DNA of 64,000 nucleotides from Blastobasis lacticolella (taxonomy: Eukaryota; Arthropoda; Insecta; Lepidoptera; Blastobasidae). The DNA is taken from NCBI GenBank assembly GCA_905147135.1, contig LR990044.1:18669622-18733621 (forward strand), read 5' to 3'. Of the stretch, positions 54,100 through 64,000 are shown piece after piece (position 1 is the first letter of the stretch; every line of letters begins with the position of its first letter). The notes below the pieces were generated by a model that saw only the letters and a list, made by a program, of their open reading frames with translations, ran no database searches and was not told the DNA's origin. The translations under genes were made by a program, and so were the position numbers.

Positions 54100-54604
54100 C
54101 CAGCCTTACTAGTCTCTCATTGGCGGAAAATTGCAGATGTAAAGCACCGTGCCGACGATCTCTCGACTCCCTTACGAGTATCGTGCGAATACCAAATGCA
54201 CCAGTCGCTAAGTGACACGCTACAAAAAACATTAAAGGATCGACTTAGCTGGATAAATCACCGAAGCATCCTTATAGACATCAATTATTCAGAGGAAAGG
54301 GAGAGTTGCGTCTTCAGAGACGCCACCAAGTGCCTTTTCGATGGATTTCATTAATCCCTATGCATCAAAGTAGGTAACGAAATACATAAGTCGACAACCG
54401 AATTTCGTAAAACATTGCCCCCTTCCGTTCTTTGTTTACAATCTATGAAACATTATACGGTCTGGTGCTAAAACTTACTCGTAATTGGATATACCATTAT
54501 CTACCTTTTACGAGTTGCGACCCGGCTATTTATTTAGCCGAAGTTAAGCGATATAACTTTGTTACACAGATTGAGGTTGGGCTTCAGTGGCGGGCATGAA
54601 AAAC

Positions 54605-54890
54605 TCTACTACACTCGCGAGCAAGCAAATCGAGACACCCCATATTTTTCCATTACGCTCATACATTTCTGGCGTCACAAATCTGTCTATTACTTCATAA
54701 ATATGTTATCGATTTTAATTATTTGATAGCATATAGGACAATGATTACTTCTGTATTTAATTCATTTCTTCAGCACGGCCAATTTACACCAGACAACATT
54801 TTTAATAGGATTTGTGACGCCAGAAATGGATGAAATTATGTGGAAAAATATAGGGTAAATCGAATTGCTTGCTCACGAGTGTATTATAGA
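54605..54890. mobile_element. MITE with about 85-bp terminal inverted repeats
   Basis: The left arm 'tctactacactcgcgagcaagcaaatcgag...catatttttccatta...catacatttctggcgtcacaaatc' is matched by the reverse complement of the right arm '...gatttgtgacgccagaaatggatgaaattatgtggaaaaatatagggtaaatcgaattgcttgctcacgagtgtattataga'. The loop is AT-rich, total about 286 bp. Confidence 0.9.
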
Positions 54891-55163
54891 AGTAAATAAT
54901 TCATGTTACAATACAAGTAAATTAACAAGCATCAAAAATCAAAATATCTACCGCACACTTATCGACGGCGTACACATCGTGCACGAAAAGCACAATTGCG
55001 CGCTTCATACAATTTTCTATGTTGTCAATGTTCTAGTTTCTCACATTACAGAAAAAGATAGGGCCTCATTCAAACGAACACACGTGTGGGAAGGTTACTC
55101 TGTGGGCTAGACGTATACCCACACGGTGCATCGCCAAAATAGCAACGGTGGAATCAATCAAAA

Positions 55164-55282
55164 CCGTCCGATTTGGCTGGAGCCGACCAACTGTCAGTTG
55201 CAGTTGATACTAATCCTTACGCAGTATGAAATAAAGTCACTTTTGGGTGCAACTGACGGTCGGTCGGCTCCAGTCAAAACGG
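55164..55282. mobile_element. Palindromic MITE, copy 2 (family of 11589-11790)
   Basis: The left arm 'ggctggagccgaccaactgtcagttgcagttgatactaatccttacg' and right arm 'tgcaactgacggtcggtcggctccagtcaaaacgga' share family words with the 11.6-kb copy (gccgaccaac.gtcagttgca, gatactaatccttac). The right arm has lost the inner part, so this copy is shorter. Confidence 0.85.
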
Positions 55283-55562
55283 AACGTCTGTTCCTAGTTT
55301 TCGAAAGCTATTCGCGGCCCGCCGTGCCCATACGTCGACTGCTGTATAAATAAATTGAGCGACTCCTCTCCGTAAATAAGATACAACAAGGTGACAAGCT
55401 ATTGAACTCCTTAAGAGGGCTTTCGGGCGCGCCGGCGAAGTGATTTAGTGACTGCCCCACGTTTGAGGATTAACACTTTACTGGCGGAGATTTAAGTCTT
55501 AGTTGATTTAATAAATTATATCTATATAATTATACGATAAGGAAAAACAACGTGAGAAAACC

Positions 55563-55760
55563 TGCACATTCAGGCCTCTGAATGTGTAACTGTGATCGAA
55601 TCTGGTCAGATTCCAGATTTCCGTATTACAAGGTCATTGAGGTCAGATAGCAGTCACTCTACTGTAATCACCAGATATGTCAAATCCTGGATCATGGTCA
55701 AAACGACACCACTGCGTGCGCGAGAGTACAACCGGAATATTGACGCCATAACGTTTTTTT
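55563..55760 (+). mobile_element. SINE-2, 3' two-thirds
   Basis: It starts at 'cctgcacattcaggcctctgaatgtgtaactgtgatcgaatctggtcag' and passes through 'tcagatagcagtcactctactgtaatcaccagatatgtcaaatcctggatcatggtc' to 'cgcgagagtacaaccggaatattgacgcc'. The tRNA-like head is missing. Confidence 0.85.
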
Positions 55761-58700
55761 ATTCATATTTAAAACAACAATTACTAGGTGAACTCTCGTT
55801 AAAACGCTGCCCACTACACCGCAAAGAACGAAAACAGGAAACAGTCTTGTTTTTGCTCGAGTGAAAATTAAAACGAGCACAAATCTGCTACGCGGAATTA
55901 ATTTGTGTATTTTTAAATAAAAAATATATTCCGCCGTTCCCTTTTATCCTTTTACATTACAATAAAAAGCAAAGGGCGGCCAAGGAAGACGCGGCGCCCA
56001 GGGGGAAAAGGCCCTACTTTAACTAATTTACGTTGTTAATTCAATACGGGAAGGGCGTATGTAAAGCAACTACAAAGGGCTTTCGAGATTACAATAAAGG
56101 GTAATAATGCAAGCATAATCCGTTAACAAGATCCGGGCCGCTCATACCCGGTAGGCAATCCGGTTATTCACGAAAAGGAGTTTAAATTTAAGTCGCGTAC
56201 AATTATCGGATGCAAGATTTGTCTAGCAATAAACATTTAGCACAATATCGTTGGAAGTTGGTCTGCAGAGTCGGTGTGGGTGTCTCAGCAGTTACATAAC
56301 ACAGGCGAAAAGGAAATTATCGTAACTTTGTTTCCCGAGGAGGCTTGCCCCGCCCCGCGCCGCCGCCCCCGCGCGCTTCCGCGTGACCCGCCTAGCAACG
56401 CTCTTTGAACCGAGGACGTGCCCCGCGACACGTTGTACTTGTATCATGTATGTGAATTTCCACCAGAATTTCCACTCTATATCGCTCTATCTACTATGAT
56501 ATGAGCAGGGTCGTCGGATATTTCGTGTTTATATACAAATTGTGGGCCAGATTTTCGTGGATTATGGAAATGGAGGTTCGTGAGAAACGAAAGTTTTTTT
56601 TTATAAAAGAGGGAGGAAAACGAGCCCAGGTCACTTGATAGTGACATTAGGAGAAGAACAACATGAGGATCCCAAAGCCGGCCTTTGAAGAAGGTTGTAG
56701 ACAGTAGGTAAGTGAGTACTCAAATCCAGAGGATTTCACTCAAGAATCAGATTAAATACCCTATCCTACAGGAGATATTGTTCGACATTGATCACTTGGT
56801 GTCGTACATCGGTACATCAAACACAGCCAGACACGAAGTCGACAGGTCAACAGAACGTATTGCCCAAACCCATTGTTGTACGGTGACACGAACCATTATA
56901 AACACACTGTTGGTGGTAGTCTCCTTGTAAGGCTCCGATATAACAGATAAAGGGTCTGGCAACCGAATCGGCTCCTTTGAGCCGTTCTTTTCAGGGGTAA
57001 TTTTATAAGCTGGGAACAATGTCGGCGCCCCGGGCGCTCGGGTCACTCCGGGACTTTATTGACGACATGTTTACGGCGGACCTACAGATATCGATGCATT
57101 TTTATGGAGAATACGGGCCGCTGTCAACCTGTTCACAGAATTACACGCGAATATGTTTATTCAAAAAAGTTAGGCGATGCGAGACGCAAACCGCCAGCGT
57201 TCGAGAAACGGCAGGTGGCTAGGATATCGAGAATATAAGAACAGGTTTCGCCAGAGATATTCAGGCAGGGTCGGTAAGACGACTTGACCCTCGCACATTC
57301 AATGGGGTTACCACTAAATGCCGAAAATTACCAACCAGCGGAAGGATATTGCTAAAGAACTCTGTCGGCAGCGCATTGAATGTACTCGAAAAACTGATTT
57401 GTCTCACGAACGCCGTGACATGTTGTACAAGCACGCGTCGACACGAAATAGTCCCCCATGTTCGAAGTACACCCTTACATACAACAGATACGTCACTTTG
57501 ACGAATGAATAATGGCGGTCGAACGGCGAGCCAGCGGCATACCAATTTGTCCCCGGGATGCTAATAACGCGACTCTCGCATTTTTCACTGGGGTCCCTCA
57601 TCGCCGTGAGGGCGATCCTTCTTCATCCACCGCCACTTAGCGAGAGACCACGCCATCTGCCGTGGCGACGGCGTTGCTCGGTCAGACATACTATATGTAT
57701 CATAGAATGAAGCGACATGACCGTCCAGAACGTTTTGGAAATAGATCTCATCCGCGAAGAGTATTCCCGCAATGCCACCCTTGGCTGGCGGGCCAGTACA
57801 CGCGAGGGCAGTTGCGCCATACGTTTATCAAAACCCCTTAGGCTCCTACGACAACAATGGGACGAGAATAATTGGTACAAATCTAGGGTTGCCTAGAATT
57901 GAGGCGATACGTTACGTCGAATCTCCCAAGTTTTAATTCGGCTCGATCCCACCCAATCGCAGCTGCCGACCGGCTACACATGTGGGGAGTTCCTTATAAT
58001 CCAATAAGCTACGAGAAGGCAGCCGGCACGCGGCCCCCAAGATTCCTATGCCATTAGGTGTCGTCGTGGCGCGCAATTTGCAAATGAAAACAACTTATTG
58101 AAATTCTTTCCTAGCCCGCGCGGCGGGCGCACCACGCTCTCAAATGCTTCTGCGATATTCGAGACGGCACCGGGAATTCTACTCCATTAATTCGCTCCGG
58201 GAAATTAAGATGGATCGATGAGCTCTAAAAAGATCCTCTCAACTATATCCGCGAGGGCAAAGTTGAGCGAGTAGCGTTTGTTGGATGCACCGCAAGCAGA
58301 CTGCAACATTTTTACGAGGCTAAATACGGCGTGTCATATTTGCAGTGTGGAGAAAGAAATACGGCCGATAATAACACAGATACGCCAAAAAGGCACCACA
58401 GGAAAACAGCGCATTACAAGCAGGAAAATTACAAACGGGACCACATTATTCTTTCCAGTCGAAACATATGACCAAACTATTATGAACCGTAAAAAGCAAA
58501 AAAGGGGCCGCCATCCAATCATGTGCGGTATTTTGCATAAATTACAGTGCAGCGAGCGGGTTGGATTTCTGAAAAATAAACGGGCGTAAAGTGAGCCGCC
58601 GCGGCCGAATGCAAATAACACCATTATATGCTAATGTCGTATGCGTAACCCTTACTCCGTGTTTCAACTGAAATACCAATTCCAATACACTTCCGAGCGC

Positions 58701-60581
58701 GATCCGCGGCCTGGGAAAACCCACAAAATATATAATAATATTTCCTTCAATACGTCCATCGGCTTTACTCAGTTGCGAACACTAATGAAAAAGCCCCGAA
58801 AATTAAAATATCAAATCAAATGATGCGTCGTTGATTAAATAAACCGATTGCGTATCAATAAAACGCTTGGAAACCAAATTACTGTTCACTATCACAATAA
58901 TAGATACGTCTCATAGAAACGTCGTGAATCGAGTGAACAAGGAGATATTAAATGAAATCCAGAGCCAGAGCCAAAGCCGTCTAGACGGCGGCGACCGCGC
59001 TAAACCGTAGGCTGACCTTAATGTTGGAGCGATCGCTTTGATATAGAGCCCTACGGTCAGGCGGGCTCCCCCGCCGAACGCCGTTAGCCCGATCCGTTCG
59101 CGATAAATACCCGCGGCGCCGCCCACCTCGTTACAGCACTGGACATTCCGACTGAAACAAGCCGCCAACGTAATTTAGGCGCAATCGGCGAACAATTCGC
59201 GCAAATGCAAAGCGGTCACGGTTCACCTTCATTAGGCTTTAACTAGTTCCTTTTTACGGGCGGAATGTGTTGAAGTGGCGGTATTAGCCGAGGCATTTCC
59301 TAGGGAGGAGCGCCGCGGCGGGTGGCAATTACGCCGAATATGGGCGCTATGGCCGCGGACCGATTACGCCGGTGTACGCTCGCGGCGCCCGCGCCGGCGC
59401 CGAGGATCCCCGTGCCTAGTCGCCGCTCGTAAAGCAGTTATAATAGGCGCAGTGCGGAAACAGCTTTATGGGAGTCCTGAAACAAGTAACATGCGCACTG
59501 AATCGATTGCCGCGCCGTATGCTCGCCTATTCTGGTATTTCCAGTTTGGACGGGTCACGGAACAAAAATACATTCATGAACCATAAACTGCGGAATGTTA
59601 GCCGCTGATCAATGAACCGACGGCCGCGGCGCCTCCGACACTTTTATCCGCCCCACGTGGCGAGGCGACATTCATTGCCGGTTTAAACCGAAACAACTGA
59701 TAACACGCACCAAACAGTTTAAGTACCGACACTTTTATTCGTGCACGAGCAAACAACCGAAACTTTTATAGAAAAGTATTACCAACACATTGGTGCAGCA
59801 ATATATCTGTCAAGAGTTAAATTTTATACGCACTTTTATGTGTTTACCTTATCGCTGTAAATTGGAGCGGTCTTTTAAAAAGCTAGCACCTTTACGGTTT
59901 CGTTCGGGTGTGGACTAGAATAGAGTGATGAACGTGCTAAGTGTAGGTGCAACTTAAACTTTTACAGCGCCTTTTAGAGAAATTGGATCCTCGCCGGCGG
60001 GTTAGAAGACAATCGCCCTATAAATAACATTCGATAATGATAACTTTTTGCCGTTAGCCAGCTTTTGCATTGGCCGTTCCGACAAAGATAGCTATTGAGC
60101 GGCGCATCGACGGCCAATCTGGGACCGTTATTCAGATGTAGGTTAAAACTTGTGCAAAAAAGTCAGCGTCGAGACGACACGGGGAGTCCGTGCTCGCGGG
60201 CCACTTATCGCGCGGGACGAGGAAATTGCATCGTATCGAAGCGTGGACGCGACAAAAAATATTTAATTTGCGTGGCGTCGCGAGTGGTGTGGCGAACAAG
60301 AAGCTAATTTCCTCCGGGACGGAGTGAGAGGCGGAAAATCTGAGCGGCGTCGTGTGAGCCGCTCGGGAGGGACATTAGCGCCGCTTTGTTTTTGTATGAC
60401 CGCCGTCTAATATACACAGACACAGGATGTGTCTTTACCGTATTCCCTTTCCATTTACTTCGCGTATTGAAACAGGATATTTCATGTCCTTGAAATCAAC
60501 ATAATTACGTTACTCGAATCAAACCATCTCGACCCTCTCCTGTAATGGAACAGCTCCATCACTAACATTCCAGCACTATTG

Positions 60582-60925
60582 CAAACACGAAGACTTTGGC
60601 CAGTGCTTGGCGTATTCAGTCTTGGCGGAATGAGTCAGCGGCCAGCGCGTGGGCACTGCGGGGCCTCAGCGAGTCGCGACGGCAGCCGGTTGATGCAAAT
60701 ACTCTGTGACTTCCCAACCGTATTATTATAACTAGAATCCGCTTCAACCCAATACTAACGACTCCACTCGTTGCATATTTTTGATATTGTGTGTTACATA
60801 ACACGAAGACGTCAGCATCGAATCGGCAGTGGCCAGTCGGTGCCGTGCCGTATGGTGTCAGCAGTGAGTCAGCCGCGTGGGCTCGGCGGGGCCTCAGCGT
60901 GACAGTCTCGAGGGCTGCCAGATAT
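60582..60925. repeat. Degenerate direct repeat, offset about 210 bp
   Basis: 'aacacgaagac', 'ggccagt', 'gagtcagc', 'gcgtgggc' and 'cggggcctcagcg' appear in the same order from about 60589 and again from about 60799. The identity is patchy, so it is an old duplication or a pair of related repeat copies. Confidence 0.55.
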
Positions 60926-61369
60926 CACATATTGGGTGGGTACGAATTCGGTCTAACACAGTTTTCTTATGTTTCCAGCAAAAGTGCTACAAGGGCCTTA
61001 CACAATGATTCCTACCGTGAACAAGGGCCTCCAGTAAACAGTAATTTCCGTATTTGACTCGAAACTCTGTATCTAACTTAACCTAAGTCAATATCGGACT
61101 CTATACGTGCTCTGGTTTTACTTTAAGCTTAGAGCTTGTTTGCCACCTCAGTGGTATAAAAAATTGTGTAAAACGTTGTTTCACAATTTTTATTCATAAG
61201 TTAAATAAATATTAAGGGCACGACCTTTCGGTACACTCTGACAAACAAAAATATTTCATTACCTAACCTAACACCACTTCTCAAAAATGTATCATTCCAA
61301 CTAAATATCAACGTTTATCCTCATAGTCGCAGTCCAACATTGTATAAGTTCACTACGCTGTCAGCCCGC

Positions 61370-61460
61370 GATGGCGCGGCGCCGCGTCAACGACCGCGCG
61401 AGTCAAGGACGCGGCGCCGCCTAGCGACCGCGGCCCGCGACTCGCGACTCGCGTCCCCTT
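61370..61460. promoter_or_regulatory. CpG-dense patch
   Basis: About 90 bases are almost entirely G, C and CpG (gcggcgccgcg, gcggcgccgcc, ctcgcgactcgcg). The word gcggcgccgc occurs twice, 35 bases apart. It is not linked to a recognised exon. Confidence 0.2.
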
Positions 61461-61547
61461 CTGTATCGCACCACGGATAGAGATTAGATACCATCGGGCC
61501 AGAGATCATCGCGAACATCCTCGGCGCGGCCCTGCTTTCAGGATCTA

Positions 61548-61611
61548 CGCAACACGCAGTGGCAGCGTGCTTGCGAAGCCGTCAACCAAACTTAAGCAAC
61601 GCTCGCAGAGT
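61548..61611 (+). mobile_element. Truncated copy of the 5S-like repeat
   Basis: The stretch 'gcagtggcagcgtgcttgcgaagccgtcaaccaaacttaagcaacgctcgcagag' shares the upstream part and box-A-like word with 10493 and 51495. The box-C half is replaced by the neighbouring repeat that begins near 61612. Confidence 0.5.
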
Positions 61612-62260
61612 GTAGGGGGCTTATTTTTTTTGCTAAATCCCCTTGTTCCCGAATCGATCGCGGATAGACGATTTTGGTCCTCGGAGCCCGATAGCGAGTG
61701 ACGTAGTCACATAGATGACTCACACACACAAATGAGTGAACCAAATCCTTACACATACCTTCATAGCTTTGACATGGCAAACTCGTGATCGAAACATTAC
61801 GGTGATACGATTGACTCGCCTTGCGGAAACTAGCGTTCGGGATTAATTCGGGAAACCTGTTGAAATAAGAAAATAAGCTCCCTGGATAAGTATCCGTTTG
61901 ATACTTTGAGGCTAGTCGAACTTCAGCACCACTACGAGCTCGCCATTCGTTGGGTGTGCCTTTTAGTACCCTTGGCAAACCGAGGTTGGCCAATGTCTTC
62001 CGCTGGAGACCCTGAGACCAGTTGAACAGTCTTTGAAGCTGATTGACACCCCGCGACTGTACGCGCCGCCTAGCGACAAGCACCGCGGTTACCATCGGGT
62101 CATAGTTCAACGGTAACGTCATCGGTCGTCCTCTATTTTGAAGGCAAGGACCTATTGCCACGTGGCGGATGCGACGCGTCCCCTGTCGCTGTCGCCAACC
62201 GGCGGGTTCGCGGCGTGGGTAGGTATGTCGGAAGCTGGATGAGCTTATGTCGCCAGTCAC
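61592..62260 (-). CDS. 222-codon open frame inside a dispersed repeat, unrecognised
   Basis: This is the longest uninterrupted frame in the window. It reads MTGDISSSSFRHTYPRREPA at its start and contains NQLQRLFNWSQGLQRKTLAN, which has a relative on the minus strand at 21831-21916. It is rich in Arg, Ser and Leu. I see no transmembrane stretch, zinc knuckle or catalytic motif. The first bases overlap the truncated 5S-like repeat. It is most likely part of a transposable element, possibly noncoding, rather than a host gene. Confidence 0.25.
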   Translation of the reverse strand: MTGDISSSSFRHTYPRREPAGWRQRQGTRRIRHVAIGPCLQNRGRPMTLPLNYDPMVTAVLVARRRVQSRGVNQLQRLFNWSQGLQRKTLANLGLPRVLKGTPNEWRARSGAEVRLASKYQTDTYPGSLFSYFNRFPELIPNASFRKASQSYHRNVSITSLPCQSYEGMCKDLVHSFVCVSHLCDYVTRYRAPRTKIVYPRSIREQGDLAKKISPLHSASVA

Positions 62261-63190
62261 GGATCGGGTATTGCGACGAGGATTGAGTACCGTTGTAGGT
62301 AAAATGCAACGTAGGTCTACGATATGTAAACTCTGTTATCTGGACCTCAATGAGTGAGTGTTTTTGTTGTCATAATATGGGAATCAAGAAAAACGTCGGA
62401 AAACCCCGACCAAGTCTATAGATACTCGAACATTTTCTAATTTCAACGAAAAAAATAAAGACAAGAAACATTTTGATTAAAAGAAAATCACATCGAAATC
62501 AGTCTATCCGATCGGAAGCTACAATGTCACAGACAGACAACCTCCACACATACCAGTAAGCGATACAGACAGATACAATGAAAAGTTGGATGGCAAGCCT
62601 CACACTCGCCCAATACCGATATCAGCGATGTCAACGCGCCCAAACATCCGCGTATAAATCTGCAACTAATATTCAAATCAGACTGGTTATACCAATATAG
62701 CTCCAGCTCGTTAACAACTACACGGTATAACAAGGTTTCACCGAAAAAAGAATTCTTTAGCTCCAATACAGACGGGCAGTTCAAATATTTGATAAATTAT
62801 TCAATCGTGTAATGTTTTAGTGCACACTGGCGGTGTTTGCCCCGAGTCTAGACCGTGGATTAGGTTATTGGTTTTAAAAAGCGCTGGGGGTTATTGTCGG
62901 GTCGAATTAGGTGCTCTTGTATATTGTAGAAGTATTTGTACACAAGCCACCGCAATAAGTTACTCTGTTTGGACTTGAGTAAATATTTACACTGGCCTTT
63001 GCAGTCAACATAAAATAGCAGTTCAATAATTTGATTTGATGCCGTTTACACCTACCTTGGTTAGACCAAACATACGTCATACAATGACCACGTGATCGGT
63101 CAATCTGAGTCATTCCAATAAAATATGTTGTATAAAAAACCAATGAGTCGAGCAGATAGGGCGAAGCCCCGACGTGAACCATTCTCGGAA

Positions 63191-63233
63191 ATCGACACCC
63201 ACCGTCGATAAATATATCGGTGACGGTGTCGAT
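63191..63233. repeat. Inverted repeat / hairpin
   Basis: The arms 'atcgacacccaccgtcgata' and 'tatcggtgacggtgtcgat' pair around aata with one small bulge, giving a stem of roughly 18 bp. It could be structural in RNA or a palindromic protein site. Confidence 0.5.
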
Positions 63234-64000
63234 CGATCGTGGGACAGCACTCCGCTCAACTACATATATATTTTAGAGGCGTAAACAAACAAGGTTAAGC
63301 CATTTCAACGGCTAAAAAAAGTAGAAAGTAAACGAGGGAGCCACTTTCCTGCGAACACATATCCAAATTATTCAACGAATACAAATTATATTAATTCCTG
63401 TTTTCACACAGAGTGTCCGCCGTATCAGTTATATCGGAATCGTACGTTAATTCATTCACAAGTCAAAACCGTTACCCTACGTAATGTTATTGTTTGTTTG
63501 CAGCACACTGTTGTATTAATTTTTTGTAGAAAATGGGATTGCCATGGTCCCTTGCATTGTTCGAAACCAAATTCGCATAATATGCAATGGAGGTACTACT
63601 AGAACAATTACTTATGAGAACAAGAACAATCACAGCGAGCCGAGCAAACTTACTGAATAGGTAACGACTGGATGACAAGGAGACATTACGATAAAACCAA
63701 TGCTGACGACAGCCAATTCGTGAAAACTGTCGTGAAAATCGTGTTCATTGATTGCCTCCAGGATCAAACAGAGCCGTGGCGTTGCCTATCCATCATCCAA
63801 TGTCTGGTGGTCTAATCAAAGCTATTGTCCACCAATCGACTCGACATGTAAATACTGAATAAAACATGTGAAAACACTGCAGAATAAAAAGGGAATACCT
63901 ATAGTATACGCAAGTGGTGGTATAACGTTTTTCTCAATTAAATATGAGTGCAGCCAGTGCCCAATGACGTCATAAAGGCATAAAACCCGACGCGGGTTTA

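Larger units (their letters stand above)
48691..64000. other. GC/CpG-rich upstream DNA, sparse repeats
   Basis: No recognised exon. It contains one SINE (48844), LINE and SINE relics (51240, 55563), 5S-like repeats (51495, 61548), two MITEs (54605, 55164), short tandem duplications (53530, 53812, 60582) and a repeat-borne open frame (61592-62260). Between 55900 and 60400 I can name nothing. That stretch mixes AT-rich words such as ttaattaa with CpG-rich blocks, the texture of regulatory DNA near developmental genes. Confidence 0.5.

Noticed and set aside
59275..59586. 103-codon plus-strand open frame
   Set aside because: Arg/Ala-rich translation of CpG-rich DNA with no motif, and no splice or start context.

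Overview
The window is eukaryotic and almost certainly lepidopteran (moth or butterfly). It has short exons separated by large introns. It also carries retroposon families typical of Lepidoptera: a tRNA-Gly-headed SINE with 'gggtctgggtgtt...tataataagtatg' and 'ggggctagatggcgc' segments, LINE tails with 'cacctgatggtaagcgg', and many short palindromic MITEs. No bacterial-style operons, CRISPR arrays, rRNA genes or intact tRNA genes were seen.

One gene can be called with confidence: minibrain (mnb), the insect orthologue of DYRK1A, on the minus strand. Nine coding exons were placed to the base at 21416-21228, 20312-20165, 18986-18813, 17624-17512, 12977-12768, 12310-12222, 11108-10979, 10262-10121 and 4823-4666. 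All have GT-AG boundaries and their phases join in frame. They encode 450 residues plus a stop: nuclear localisation signal and DYRK-homology box, full kinase domain, a short His run, and a C-terminus ending in a DYRK1A-like QxSPVA motif. The N-terminal exon or exons upstream of the VYYAKKKRR segment were not found, so the gene probably continues beyond base 64000 on an intron longer than 42 kb.

Layout: 1-4665 is mnb 3'UTR or 3' flank. 4824-21227 holds coding exons and introns packed with MITEs, SINEs, LINE fragments and local duplications. 21417-25000 is an AT-rich, repeat-bearing transition. About 25-64 kb is richer in GC and CpG and poorer in repeats, with no recognisable exon. It is best read as the large 5' intron and/or upstream regulatory DNA of mnb.

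Main points for a second look: a decayed tandem duplicate of kinase exon 3 with a destroyed splice donor; a candidate recursive splice site (acceptor fused to donor) at 48348 in the giant 5' intron; an R1-like LINE inserted inside a SINE with a perfect 14-bp target-site duplication; inverted SINE copies flanking exons 3-4; a 24-bp minisatellite 12 bases past a splice donor, next to an in-frame alternative stop; a repeat family whose head resembles the 5S rRNA internal promoter; and one 110-base codon-biased block at 36 kb with no identified relative.
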